A stretch of DNA of 64,000 nucleotides, taken from contig CAJHNH020005001.1 of assembly GCA_905116865.2 (NCBI GenBank), forward strand, positions 983,699 to 1,047,698. Direction: 5' to 3'. A program made the translations under genes and the position numbers. Position 1 is the first letter of the stretch. Every line of letters starts with the position of its first letter. The DNA is from Candidula unifasciata. Taxonomy: Eukaryota; Mollusca; Gastropoda; Stylommatophora; Geomitridae. Of this stretch, positions 34,861 through 45,879 are shown piece by piece. Under the pieces are notes generated by a model. It was not told the DNA's origin and did no database searches. It was given only the letters and a program-made list of their open reading frames with translations.

Positions 34861-35767
34861 AAAATGAAAGATTTATTTAACTGTGGCATTCAGACAAGGG
34901 CACGCTCTTACAGAAGCATCGGTGGGTGTACAAGTGGTTAGTTTGAATGGCCAGAGACCACTGCGAATTGCCTGGTGAAGCAGTCATAGCTATTGATCTG
35001 GTCCAGTCAGTGAGGCTGGACACACAGTGGACTGTCCTACGCTGTCATGGGAGTGACAATCTGCCACTCTGTGTTGATTTCCAAACCAGGTAACAACGCG
35101 TCTGTGCGAACGTGCAGGAGTGCTCCATCTTGAGTCGGCCAACACTCTTCTTGGACTCACCCAGCCGGCGGCATGCAATAGAACCAGCATCTCTACTACC
35201 GTGTAGCTTTCCTGATGGACGCCAGAAGTAGAATGGGACAAGAAAGCAAAGAGAGCTGCAGTTAAACAATTGCAGACAATTATTTGGTCTCGGGAAAACT
35301 CAGAAGAGGAAGCGTAGAAAGCAAGAAGAGTTGCATAAGAAAAGGTAGAAAAGTTGAGGCAGTGTGCAGCGGATGCAGAAAATCTTAATGGAGACATTTT
35401 ATGAACGACACTGGAAGGGATAAGTCACTGGGAAGATTCTGGAAACTACACTGACAAATTTAAAAAAATTTATCGACCTATCTATCACAACAGACATACT
35501 ATATGGAGATAACAGTATGCAAGACATCAGATACAGAGAAGGAGAAACATTTCTGAAAAGGTTCGTTAGTGAAACCGGGTCCACTGAGTATCACACAGGA
35601 TACAAGGATATCATTCAGATATAGAAGATACGAAGTTGAAACAAATGTACCAGGGCCAGACATGACTACAGGAACGACACAAGTTAGGAACACTGGAGGG
35701 AGATGGCTTTTCCCGTCAGAACAGCATCAGTTGTCCACGACTGGGTGGACCGCTGTATAATCTCATT
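34861..35767 (+). other. Interval of unclear origin, possibly LINE-derived
   Basis: On the + strand there are charged stretches (KKAKRAA-like, GISHWEDSGN) that vaguely resemble the linker between endonuclease and reverse transcriptase of LINEs, but with stops. I cannot prove this. The 135-codon - strand ORF (34990-35397) has no recognised domain. Confidence 0.25.
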
Positions 35768-36030
35768 CCCTTCTTCTTCGTGTTCACTGGCTGTAAACTC
35801 TGGCGGAATGTTCTGGGCGTTCGTCCATCTCTTGTTCCAGAACGTGAGTGTTGGGTGCACATCCCTTTTTACAGATCTGACTTATCTGTTTGCAGACTGT
35901 TGGTTCCTTGCCTTGCAGGCAGATGCACTCTGACTTCGAAAAAAGCCCTCAGTTAGTCGACGCTTGGGAAGACAGTGGGTCTCTTCTTTCCACCACAATG
36001 GGACCCAAGAACCCATACGGGCATCCTAAA
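35768..36030 (-). mobile_element. Family A SINE-like element
   Basis: It starts with TTCTTCTTCGTGTTCACTGG, then CTGTAAACTC, CAGACTGTTGGTTCCTTGCC, GATGCACTCTGACTTCG and ACCCATACGGG. It is about 260 bp and complete. Confidence 0.75.
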
Positions 36031-36373
36031 AGCAGGCACAGATTAACGACTAAAGGTCTTTACGATTATCACTTTACAAATGACATCGGACAAGGAGCTG
36101 GATCGCATGGTTTTCCAAGCTTCTCCAGAAAGTGAATTGGAGGGTGGGGGTGGGGATTAGCTCCTCTAAATGGGTCTAGAGTCTAGGTTATTACTGGCCA
36201 GGGAACGATACCTGGTGACAATGCGGCCACCTGTGCTTTTGATGCTTACGAGAGATTCGCAGAATAGACTGGAGACGGTAGTGACAGCACTGGATATGGA
36301 GACGGACAGGTGCCAACGAACACGTAATACACATAAATAAACACAGGGGCAACCCTTAGGGACGTAGACACAT

Positions 36374-36443
<70 letters not shown>

Positions 36444-36540
36444 GGATCCAACCAAAAAGACCTCGTTCTGAAATGTTTGTGTATTTTAGACAAAGCATTA
36501 CGGTGTGCGGTGTTTGTAATTGTTGCCGTGTTTATTCCAC
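36031..36540 (+). other. Single-copy interval with an (AT)n microsatellite
   Basis: AT repeats fill 36376-36441. Otherwise nothing is recognised up to the 3' end of the LINE. Confidence 0.6.
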
Positions 36541-36595
36541 CCATCTTCTTCTTCTTTTGTCAAAATCTGCTTGTGCCGCTAGGCGTCGCAGTCTA

Positions 36596-38251
36596 TCAGA
36601 TGATCGGCAACCGAGCCAGGGCGCGCTCAGTCGCTTCATATGCCGTGATGTTATGAAGTCTCAAGTTGTCCGTGACTCCTTCAATCCATTTTCTTCTTGG
36701 TCTTCCCCTGCCTCTTGTTGTTTCGATTTTCATGTTGTATGCTCTTGATGCTGGCATCGTTGGTTCCATTCTCATTAGGTGACCAAACCATTTCATTCTT
36801 TGCTTCTCAATAAATTTAACGATGGGTATGGTTCCAATAGTTCTTGTAATCACATCGTTTCTCACTCGATCTCTTCTGGTTTTATTCGCAGCCATTCTCA
36901 AACATCTCATTTCACAGGTGGTTAGTCTTCTCTCATGTTCTTTTGTTAATGTCCAAGTCTGACATTGATAACCTAATGTCGGTATAAAGATTGTATTTAT
37001 AATTTGTCTTTTTATCTCAGCTGGGACAGCAGGGTGTTTTAAAATTGGGGCAAGCTGGTATGCGACATTGTTGGCTTGTTGGATTCTTGCTTCAATCTCT
37101 CTGTCTATTTTACCATTGGATGTAAAGATACTTCCCAGGTATTTAAATTCTTGCACTTGTTTTAGGCTGTGATCTAGAATCTTTATGTCGATGGTCTGTT
37201 GCTCTCTACTTATGCTCATGACTTCTGTCTTTTCAGTATTGATCTTCATATGATGCTTGAGGCAACTGTCGTGTAGTAGGTTCATGTGGTCTTGCAGCTG
37301 TTTACTATCACTGTGAAATATGCATTGATCGTCGGCAAAGAGCAGCTCATTGAAGTCCTCCTGTTTATCGACATCTGTTGGTGTTATGTCTATTTTATTA
37401 ATATTGTCCATAAATATTATGAAAAGTAAAGGTGATAATACACAACCTTGTCTTACTCCTGATGTTACTGGGAACCAGTCTGTGATGCCAGCTCTTGTTC
37501 TAATGGCGCTTTCACTTTGTCTATAAATAGCCCTAACACAATCTAAAATTGTTCCATTTATACCGTAGTTTTCAAGAACTTTCCATAATAAATTTCTGTT
37601 TACTCTATCGAAAGCTTTTTCTTGATCTATGAAAGCGATGTTCATTTGATGTCTGTGTTCTATTGTCTTTTCGCTAACTTGTCTTAAAGCAAAAATAGCG
37701 TCAGTACACCCTCTTTCTTTCCTAAATCCGACCTGTGATGGGCTCAGGATCGGTTCTACAACGGATCTAATTCGTTGTTCCAGAATTTTGGCAAACATTT
37801 TTCCTACGTGGCTTAGAAGGGATATGCCTCTGTAATTGTTACAATCTTGCTTATTGCCTTTTCGTTTCCAAATTGGGACTATAAGAGCTCTTTGCCAGTC
37901 TATTGGTACAGTTCTTTCATTCCAGGCTTTCCTAAATATGTGGAGTAGCCAGGTGACTCCAATTTCTCCACAAGCCTGTATTGCCTCGGCTGATATTCCA
38001 TCAACACCTGATGCCTTATTTTTGGGACTGCATCTGATTGCTTCTCTGACTTCTTGTTCGATTATTGTAGGCTGTTCCTCGTTTGTACATCTGGGTGTGA
38101 ATGGTACTGTTTCCTCATTACCTGTTACATTCAGAAGAGTCTGAAAATATTCTTTCCACCTTTCTCTGATCTTGCCCTCCTCATGTATGGGTTTGCCTTG
38201 ACTATCATTGACATATTCAGATGGCTGGAATGGTTCATCTCTAGTCCTCAT
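36596..38251 (-). CDS. LINE reverse transcriptase ORF (551 codons)
   Basis: This enzyme copies the element's RNA into DNA at the nicked target. All core motifs are present. In the fingers lie IVPIWKRKGNKQDCNNYRGI, then QVGFRKERGCTD. Motif A is FIDQEKAFDRVN, motif B is SGVRQGCVLSPLLF and motif C is LLFADDQ with both catalytic aspartates. HMKINTEKTEVMSI and EFKYLGS follow. The C-terminal domain has MKWFGHLMRM and RGRGRPRRKWIEGV, found in RTE-like elements. The ORF has no internal stop. Its ATG at 38251 is only the first methionine after the break. The true protein very likely starts in the endonuclease ORF upstream, as one polyprotein. It is the best-preserved transposon gene in the window and could be recently active. 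It is a transposon gene and not a host gene. Confidence 0.9.
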   Translation of the reverse strand: MRTRDEPFQPSEYVNDSQGKPIHEEGKIRERWKEYFQTLLNVTGNEETVPFTPRCTNEEQPTIIEQEVREAIRCSPKNKASGVDGISAEAIQACGEIGVTWLLHIFRKAWNERTVPIDWQRALIVPIWKRKGNKQDCNNYRGISLLSHVGKMFAKILEQRIRSVVEPILSPSQVGFRKERGCTDAIFALRQVSEKTIEHRHQMNIAFIDQEKAFDRVNRNLLWKVLENYGINGTILDCVRAIYRQSESAIRTRAGITDWFPVTSGVRQGCVLSPLLFIIFMDNINKIDITPTDVDKQEDFNELLFADDQCIFHSDSKQLQDHMNLLHDSCLKHHMKINTEKTEVMSISREQQTIDIKILDHSLKQVQEFKYLGSIFTSNGKIDREIEARIQQANNVAYQLAPILKHPAVPAEIKRQIINTIFIPTLGYQCQTWTLTKEHERRLTTCEMRCLRMAANKTRRDRVRNDVITRTIGTIPIVKFIEKQRMKWFGHLMRMEPTMPASRAYNMKIETTRGRGRPRRKWIEGVTDNLRLHNITAYEATERALARLPII

Positions 38252-38284
38252 TTTGCAATGGTTTTGTAAAACTGTCTACTAGAT

Positions 38285-39637
38285 TTAGCACAGATTTTGG
38301 TAAGATTTTCCCCATACATGATCCAGGATGTTTTCCTTGGATTGTTTAATTTCTCTTGCAGATTGTCGCCTGGCAATTCTGTACTTGATATAATCGTCAT
38401 CTGAGCGGGATCTTAGCCATTTCTTGTATTGCTCCTTTTTACATTTCACTGCTTGTTTTACTTTATCATTCCACCATGCTGTTTTTTTCTTGAACGTTCC
38501 TCCTGTGTATCTAATACCACAGAGTGTTGTTAGGCAGTTCAGAAGAGTGTTCTTAAATTTTTGCCACGCAGCTTCCACATTGTCACTTGATGTTATTAGC
38601 TCAGCCATCTTCGCCGTCATTTCTGCCTGTACTTTTGCTTGGTTGTCTGGATTGCTTAAGTGTCTTATGTCAATCATTGAGGTACGTACTGATGTTTTTG
38701 GTTTTTTGTTAATTGTTGCTTCGCTTAGATATACGATCAGCGGTCGATGGTCTGTATTTAAAGAGATGTTAGGAATTACTCTTGCGTCTTTTACTAAGCT
38801 TCTTCTCTTTTGTCGATTTAGTATGTAGTCCAACTGTGCGGCCTGGCCTGGGTTGCTCCATTTATACCAGGTATTTATTTGGCTTTGTCGATGCTGATAG
38901 AAACTATTGGTGACATAAAGGCCATGCTCTGCACAAAGTTCTAAAATACGTTGCCCGTTGTAATTGCAGACTTTGCTGTTGTCTGAGTGTGGCCCGATAT
39001 ATTCCTCCCACGGTGTTCGCCTCTGCCCTATATGCCCATTTAGGTCACCCATTACCATAAGATCATCATTTGCGTGTATCTGACTGATGACATCCGACAC
39101 TGAGTCAAAGAAGTTATCTTTCTCTTCCAAGGTGTAACCATCATTGGTGGGTGCGTATACCTGCACAATGCTTGTATTTCTTGTTTTCCCGTAGAGTTGC
39201 AATACTATAATCCTTTCAGATACATATTCTAAATTCTTTACATGTTTAGCGATATCCGGATGGAGAATAAAACCGACTCCGTGAGTCGCTCTCTGCTCTT
39301 TCTTAACGCCGCTCCAAAATATGACATAGTTGTTATGAATTTCTTTTGTTATGTTGCCTTTTATCCTGCAATCTGATATTCCCATTATATCGATCTTATG
39401 TTTCATCATGAACTCTACTATTTCTGGTTCTTTATTTGTAAGACCACAAACATTCCATGTTCCGATTTTTGTCGCTTGGCTAGTTTGTTTACAATGAGTG
39501 AGAGATGGCTGACCTGTTCTCGAGCCCTGATTGTTGTTACGTTTGATGGATTTTCTAATCTCATATATTGTTTCTATAGCAGATTTTTGTGAACTCTTAA
39601 ATCCACTGCCGATTTGCTGGACCTGACACAGATTCAT
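38285..39637 (-). CDS. LINE endonuclease ORF (450 codons), cut off from RT by a frame disruption
   Basis: This is the N-terminal apurinic/apyrimidinic-like endonuclease that nicks target DNA. Motifs in order: TKIGTWNVCGL, DIMGISDCRI, VYAPTND, VMGDLNGHIG, LDYILNRQ and NTDHRPL. These correspond to the usual metal-binding Asn, Glu, Asp/Asn, Asp and Asp-His positions. The position normally held by catalytic Glu in an ET(R/H) motif is Asp (SDCRI) here, which could lower activity or simply be a family variant. I chose ATG 39635-39637; the open frame extends to 39712 without an ATG. The ORF ends at a TAA (38285-38287), followed by two TAGs. A neighbouring frame stays open across this gap, so two small indels about 60 bp apart (one in or near GGGGAAAA, one in AAAA) would account for the break. 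They may be true mutations or sequencing errors in homopolymers. Confidence 0.85.
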   Translation of the reverse strand: MNLCQVQQIGSGFKSSQKSAIETIYEIRKSIKRNNNQGSRTGQPSLTHCKQTSQATKIGTWNVCGLTNKEPEIVEFMMKHKIDIMGISDCRIKGNITKEIHNNYVIFWSGVKKEQRATHGVGFILHPDIAKHVKNLEYVSERIIVLQLYGKTRNTSIVQVYAPTNDGYTLEEKDNFFDSVSDVISQIHANDDLMVMGDLNGHIGQRRTPWEEYIGPHSDNSKVCNYNGQRILELCAEHGLYVTNSFYQHRQSQINTWYKWSNPGQAAQLDYILNRQKRRSLVKDARVIPNISLNTDHRPLIVYLSEATINKKPKTSVRTSMIDIRHLSNPDNQAKVQAEMTAKMAELITSSDNVEAAWQKFKNTLLNCLTTLCGIRYTGGTFKKKTAWWNDKVKQAVKCKKEQYKKWLRSRSDDDYIKYRIARRQSAREIKQSKENILDHVWGKSYQNLC

Positions 39638-39790
39638 CCTTAAGAGAACACTGGAAAACACGTAAATCACATCGAGAACACTGAAAAATTTCACACCCGT
39701 TGAATAACACACACTGTTTACGTCGCCATCCCATGCCAGGTTAATATAAATTTCTGTAACCTATGGGGTCATTTCAGTGGTTTGAGATGA

Positions 39791-39986
39791 ATTATGTCCA
39801 TCTTCCATATTTGTCGATTTCAAGCTGCATGTTAGACATAGCCAATTAGGTCTTTTTTTTTTTTAGTTGATCGTGTATCTTAGTTCACGTTTCCATAGCG
39901 AAGCGATTTTTATGTTAATTATTAATTTAGCGTGTTATTCTATCTTTCAATTTTTTTTTCTTTGAGTGCCAATCAGTAAATTGTTT

Positions 39987-40060
<74 letters not shown>

Positions 40061-40137
40061 TCTACGGCCGTAGGGGCTCCCTCTGTTTATTTATGTGTAA
40101 TACTTTCTATACGGAACAAAGTAAACTATAGAAAATA
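39791..40137 (+). other. Single-copy interval with an (AT)n microsatellite
   Basis: AT repeats at 39989-40058. Nothing else is recognised. Confidence 0.7.
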
Positions 40138-40430
40138 GTGTCCACAGAAAGGAATAATAATATACTTCTCATGGACTATGAGGAATAATAATATACTTCT
40201 CATGGACTATGCGGAATAATAATATACTTCTCATGGACTATGAGGAATAATAATATACTTCTCATGGACTATGAGGAATAATAATATACTTCTCATGGAC
40301 TATGCGGAATAATAATATACTTCTCATGGACTATGCGGAATAATAATATACTTCTCATGGACTATGAGGAATAATAATATACTTCTCATGGACTATGAGG
40401 AATAATAATATACTTCTCATGGACTATGAG
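40138..40430 (+). repeat. 31-bp minisatellite (9-10 copies)
   Basis: The unit is GGAATAATAATATACTTCTC + ATGGACTATGA. Copies are almost identical and differ mainly as GAGG or GCGG, so the array is young. Confidence 0.96.
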
Positions 40431-40734
40431 ACACCGAACACCACAAGTGTTTGTCTTGACTATATATAAACTACTTGTGGCAATAACTAGCGCCCAAACC
40501 GTGGCTCAGACCGTATGTGCCGGTGTGTGTGTGTGTGTGCTCGCCGGAGTCAAGTGCAACAGTTATGCGGTCAGGAATGTGTCATATAATCGTATCGGCT
40601 TTCATGCGACCCCAGCGGCCTAGTTGTGTGAATAATAAATACATTGTATTTCTCGACCTGTTTCAGGTTTTGTTGCCAACTCGCTGATGCTAACTACAGG
40701 CAGACAGGCGAATCTTACTAATGTTGCTTGAGAG
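40431..40734 (+). other. Single-copy interval
   Basis: A short GT run at 40522-40539. No gene is recognised. Confidence 0.4.
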
Positions 40735-41197
40735 AGTTAAATCACCATTGATAGGCTCATCAAGAGGACTAATAGACTAAAATGGCTGGGGAGAGAAAGT
40801 TAAATCACCATGATATGAGGGCTAATAGACTGAAATAGCTGTGGCAGAGAGTTGAAATCACCGTTGATCTTAGATATGTGGTAATAGGTATCTGGGATTT
40901 TGATACTTCTAAAGACATTTTACATGTACATCCAGATTCATTATCTGTTTGAATCACCATTGATCACTGGCCTCTAGAGGGCTGATAGACTGAAATAGCT
41001 GTGGTTGAGAGAGTTAAATCACCATTGATAACTCTCATCATGAGGGCTAATAGACTAAAATGGCTGGGAGAGAAAGTTAAATCACCACTGATCACTAGCA
41101 TCAAGAGGGCTAATAGACTGAAATGGCTTGGGGAGAGAGTTGAATCACCATTGATCACTAGCATCAAGAGGGCTAATAGACTGAAATGGCTTGGGGA
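40735..41197 (+). repeat. About 63-bp minisatellite made from a LINE C-terminal segment
   Basis: Copies contain GTTAAATCACCATTGATCAC, TAGCATCAAGAGGGCTAATA and GACTGAAATGGCTTGGGGAG; AAGAGGGC recurs 63 bp apart at 41103 and 41166. About seven copies are present, degenerate on the left and with a single-copy gap at about 40870-40950. In frame it reads IKRANRLKWLGER, which matches the WFGH(I/V) segment of LINE C-termini. At its right edge it continues smoothly into LINE coding sequence (41197-41335). Confidence 0.85.
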
Positions 41198-41335
41198 GAG
41201 AGAATATTGAGAGAATGTCAGATGACAGAGAGGATCACACTGTATATACATGGGAGCTGTATAATCGTAGACCACGAGACAGACCAAGAAGACGATAAAG
41301 ACTAAATGTCCAGACATACCTAAAATGACTATGTG
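41197..41335 (+). pseudogene. LINE C-terminal coding remnant
   Basis: It reads, with shifts, IERMSDDRED, TWELYNRRPRD and RPRRR, the conserved tail of LINE reverse transcriptases (compare WFGHLMRM and RGRPRRKW in the LINE at 36541). It continues the array before it. Bases 41336-41600 are single copy with a C-run at 41392-41404. Confidence 0.65.
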
Positions 41336-41604
41336 CCATGCTCTAGAAGGAGAAGGCCAACCAGATTCGGTGTTCTTGTCCTAATGTGTCTACCCCCCCC
41401 CCCCCTCCAAAGGTACTGACCTAGTGGGTACACGTGTCTAATTGATATCTAAAATGTTCAAACAAAAACAACCATCTTATATAGACACTTACATTGCATC
41501 ATAATGTATGTTCATATCTAACGTGTATACAGTAATTCCATACAGTGATATAGACCAGTGAAACATTAAACAAGCGATAGCCACCACGATTTGACTACCA
41601 CAAT

Positions 41605-42825
41605 AGCTATTATTACACCACATTAGTCAGTAATACACCACAATAGTCAGTAATACACCACAATAGTCAGTAATACACCACAATAGCCAGTAATACACCA
41701 CAATAGTCAGTAATACACCACAATAGTCAGTAATACACCACAATAGTCAGTAATACACCACAATAGTCAGTAATACACCACAATAGTCAGTAATACACCA
41801 CAATAGTCAGTAATACACCACAATAGTCAGTAATACACCACAATAGCCAGTAATACACCACAATAGTCAGTAATACACCACAATAGTCAGTAAGACACCA
41901 CAATAGTCAATAAGACACCACAATAGTTAGTAATACACCACAATAGTCAATAAGACACCACAATAGTCAGTAAGACACCACAATAGTCAATAAGACACCA
42001 CAATAGTCAGTAAGACACCACAATAGTCAGTAAGACACCACAATAGTCAATAAGACACCACAATAGTCAGTAATACACCACAATAGTCAGTAATACAGCA
42101 CAATAGTTAGTAATACACCACAATAGTCAGTAATACACCACAACAGTCAGTAAGACACCACAATAGTCAGTAAGACACCACATTAGTCAGTAAGACACGA
42201 CAACAGTCAGTAAGACACCACAACAGTCAGTAAGACACCACAACAGTCAGTAAGACACCACAACAGTCAGTAAGACACCACAACAGTCAGTAAGACACCA
42301 CAATAGTCAGTAAGACACCACAATAGTCAGTAATACACCACAATAATCAATAATACAACACAATAGTCAGTAATACACCACAATAGTCAGTAATACACCA
42401 CAATAGTCAGTAATACACCACAACAGTCAGTAATACACCTCAACAGTCAGTAATACACCACAATAGTCAGTGAGAGACCACAATAGTCAGTAAGACACCA
42501 CAATAGTCAGTAAAACACCACAATAGTCAGTAAGACACCACAATAGTCAGTAATACACCGCATTAGTCAGTAAGACACCACATTAATCAGTAAGACACCA
42601 CATTAGTCAGTAAGACACCACAATAGTCAGTAAGACACCACAACAGTCAGTTATTCACCACATTAGTCAGTAAGACACCACAATAGTCAGTAAGACACCA
42701 CAATAGTCAGTAAGACACCACAATAGTCAGTAAGACACCACATTAGTCAGCAAGACACCACAATAGTCAGTAAGACACCACAATAGTCAGTAAGACACCA
42801 CAATAGTCAGTAAGACACCAAATAA
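41605..42825 (+). repeat. 20-bp satellite array (about 61 copies)
   Basis: The unit is CACAATAGTCAGTAATACAC or, in the right half, CACAATAGTCAGTAAGACAC. There are no indels over 1.2 kb. The T/G change (AATACAC or AAGACAC) and A/C changes (AATAGTC, AACAGTC, ATTAGTC) come in blocks. Confidence 0.97.
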
Positions 42826-43504
42826 TACGCACCTCATGCCATCACTGTCCTGTCCAACCAGAAATGACCTTGGCTCCCAACTTGATACAGCCTTAAATGG
42901 GTTCCAGGTACAGTCCTGGAAAGTAAAGGCGACCGTATATTATTTATTGCACAAAAACAAAGTATGGAACAGTGCATTATTGATTATACTAACGCACATT
43001 ATTAGAGGATACATTAACGATTTCAGTGAAACAATTTAGTGAACAGTACCCAAAAGACGTCACCAAAACAATTTAATGAGCTGTAACATTAATGATTTTG
43101 CCAAAACAAATTAATGGGCTCGTGATGATTGATTTCACATGAAAAAAAGTTAGTCATGAAAATGAAAGTACATCATTTGTATAAGTATAATTATGCGCTA
43201 AACAAGATGGTGTAGGCGATGGCCACCTTCCTCAGCTGCCAGTGTAGAGAAATCCATAGTTGTACAAACTGAAACACAAACCTGCGGATCCTGTATCTAG
43301 ATAATAAGAGGAAAAGCTGCCACAGCGGCATGTAAGGATTGGTGCCCCCCCCCCCCTTCCTTGTGGTTGTCTCTGTGTGTCTATGTGTACGTGCGTGCGT
43401 GCATGTGTGTCTATGTGTACGTGCGTGCGTGCATGTGTGTCTATGTGTTTAAGATGGTTAACGATTCGACACCGGATAGAAACTTTATACGGACGTGTTA
43501 ACAA
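42826..43504 (+). other. Single-copy interval
   Basis: A C-run at 43347-43358 and a short tandem of GTGTGTCTATGTGTACGTGC (3 copies, about 43375-43450). No gene is recognised. Confidence 0.5.
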
Positions 43505-44515
43505 TTTAACAGAAACGTGACCTTTTGAGTCTAGCACAGACATGTGACGTTTTCAGTCTCGCACAGACATGTCAGTTTATGAGTCTAGCACAGACATATG
43601 AGTTGTTGAGTCTAACACAATCATGTGAGTTGTTGAGTCTAGCACAGTCATGTGAGTTGTTGAGTCTAGCACAGTCATGTGAGTTGTTGAGTCTAGCACA
43701 GACATAGTTGTTGAGTCTAGCACATACATAGTTGTTGAATCTAGCACAGGCATGTGACCGGTTAAGTCTAGCACAGACATGAGACCTTTTGAGTCTAGCA
43801 CAGACATGTGACTTTTTCTGTCTAGCAGAGATATATGCAATTTTTAATCTATTACAGACCTGTGAGTTGTCGACTCTAGCACAGACATGTGAGTTGTTGC
43901 ACAGTCATGTGACTTTGTTGAGCTAGCACACATGTTGAGTCTAGCACATACATTGCACAGGCATGTGACCGGTTAAGTCTAGCACAGACATGAGACCTTT
44001 TTGAGTCTAGCACAGACATGTGACTTTTTCTGTCTAGCAGAGATATGCATTTTTAATCTATTACAGACCTGTGAGTTGTCGAGCACAGACATGTGAGTTT
44101 GTTGACTCCACTTTTTCAGTCTAGCACAGACATGTGACTTTTTTAGTCTAGCACAGACATGTGACCTTTTGTGTCTAGCGCTCCCATGTAACCTTTTTTA
44201 GTCTAGCACAGACAAGTGACCTTTTGTTTCTAGCGCTCCCATGTGACCTTTTTCAGTCTAGCACAGACATGTGACCTTTTTCAGTCTAGCACAGACATGT
44301 GACCTTTTTCAATCGAGCACAGACATGTGACTTCTTTCAGTCTAGCACAGACATATGAGTTGTGAATTCTAGCACATATATATGAGTTGTTGAGTCTAGC
44401 AGAGACACGAACAAAGACATGTGAGCTGTGGAGTCTAGCACAGACATGAACAGAGACACGCCAGCTGTTCCAACACAAACGGACACAGACCTGAGTTTTT
44501 GAGACTGGCACAGAC
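43505..44515 (+). repeat. 27-30 bp minisatellite with a 211-bp higher-order duplication
   Basis: The unit is like GAGTCTAGCACAGACATGTG + AGTTGTT or ACCTTTT, about 33 copies. A block of several different units starting at CATGTGACCGGTTAAG (43751) is repeated at 43962 in the same order, so higher-order copying occurred. Confidence 0.92.
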
Positions 44516-45125
44516 ATGGATAGCAAGTGTGTGTGTGCGCGCTTGCGCTTGCGCGTGCGTGATTGCGTGTGTGTGTCTGTGTGTGTGTGTGTCTGTGTGT
44601 GTAAGACTATAACAATTACATGTTACAGTGCTAGTAGAAAACAGCTGCACACAGTGGGTTTTATAAGCGCAGTTATCGATTGAGCTTGGCCGTTAGGACT
44701 CATTTTCTCAACGTGCTGGGATATCACATTTCCGTTCCATATATCAGTGTGGCCTGGTACCGTGTGTTATCGTGGTGAATCAGAGCTGTACACGCGTGGG
44801 GGGCAGAGACGGGGCTGGCCAAGATGGGGGAACTATTTTTGTGCTGAGCACACAAGTAACAATAGCGAACACGTTTAGACAAATGGCAGACAATGGACAT
44901 GTGCAAGTGTTGCAGCCAGGATGGGTTTGCAGACAGGCTATCGTGTTTAACTGTACGGTCAAATCACCGGTAGATACACGCAAATGCACACAGGTCACGG
45001 TTTTTGTCATTAACTTCACAAACTTCTAGCTCCATCTTGTGTTATGGCAACCAAACAGGCAACAATCCACCGTGTCAGACTGGCAGTCCATATATAAGTC
45101 ATAGATTCCTCTTCCTCTGCTGCTT
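44516..45125 (+). other. Single-copy interval
   Basis: GT-rich at 44528-44603, then about 400 bp of single-copy DNA. No gene is supported. Confidence 0.4.
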
Positions 45126-45149
45126 CTTTTTCTCTTCCTCCTTTCTTTC

Positions 45150-45420
45150 CCCCTCCTCCTCCTCTTCTTCTTCTTCTTCTTCTTCTTCTTCTTCTTCTTC
45201 TTCTTCTTCTTCTTCTTCTTCTTCTTCTTCTCCTTCTTCTTCTTCTTTTTCGTCTTCTTCGTCTTCTTCTTCTTCTTCTTCTTCTTCTTCTTCTTCTTCT
45301 TCTTCTTCTTCTTCTTCTTCTTCTTCATTTTTTCTCCTCCTTCTTTTCCTTCTCCTCCTTCTCCTCCTTCTTCTTCACCATCAATCCTTCTCCTTCTTCT
45401 TCTTCTCTTCATTCTCGCCC
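45150..45420 (+). repeat. (TTC)n microsatellite
   Basis: About 270 bp of TTC with TTCG, TCC and TTTT interruptions. It could be an expanded GAA tail of a - strand retroposon, but I see no element next to it. Confidence 0.95.
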
Positions 45421-45449
45421 TTCTTCTTCTCGGACCGTGGTTCAGATAA

Positions 45450-45785
45450 AGAGATTATGAAAGGAATCATGTGATCCAGTTAAAGAGTTTTATGAAAGGA
45501 TAACGTTATCCAGATAAAGAGTTTATTGAACGAATCACGTGATCCAGATGACGAGTTTATGAAAGGAATCACGTGATCCAGATGACGAGTTTATGAAAGG
45601 AATCACGTGATCCAGATGACGAGTTTATGAAAGGAATCACGTGATCCAGATAAAGAGTTTATAAAAGGAATCACGTGATCCAGATAAAGAGTTTATGAAA
45701 AAAAAATCACGTGATCCAGATAAAGAGTTTAAGAAAGAAATCACGTGATCCAGATAAAGAGTTTAAGAAAGAAATCATGTGGCCC
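45450..45785 (+). repeat. 34-bp minisatellite (about 10 copies)
   Basis: The unit is AATCACGTGATCCAGATAAA + GAGTTTATGAAAGG. Each copy carries a palindrome, ATCACGTGAT, that includes the E-box CACGTG. Confidence 0.94.
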
Positions 45786-45879
45786 AGATGAGTTCATGTG
45801 GATAACCTAAGAAAACGTCACTGTTATGGTCGCTGGCACGCCCCAGTTTCACAAATATCCTATGGGCGTTTTCTTAAAA

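Larger units (their letters stand above)
36541..39790 (-). mobile_element. Nearly intact RTE-type LINE
   Basis: This non-LTR retrotransposon has an apurinic-type endonuclease followed by reverse transcriptase on the - strand. The 3' UTR is only about 40 bp and ends in a GAA run (36545-36556 on the + strand as TTC), as typical of RTE elements, which end in short simple repeats and not poly(A). The 5' boundary is not visible and is put near 39790 by the end of coding sequence plus a short leader. I could not identify a target-site duplication. The two ORFs are in the same frame but separated by about 30 bp with three stops; see the ORF entries. Confidence 0.85.

Noticed and set aside
45026..45412. 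128-codon Lys-rich and 156-codon Ser-rich ORFs
   Set aside because: Both read a TTC/GAA microsatellite.
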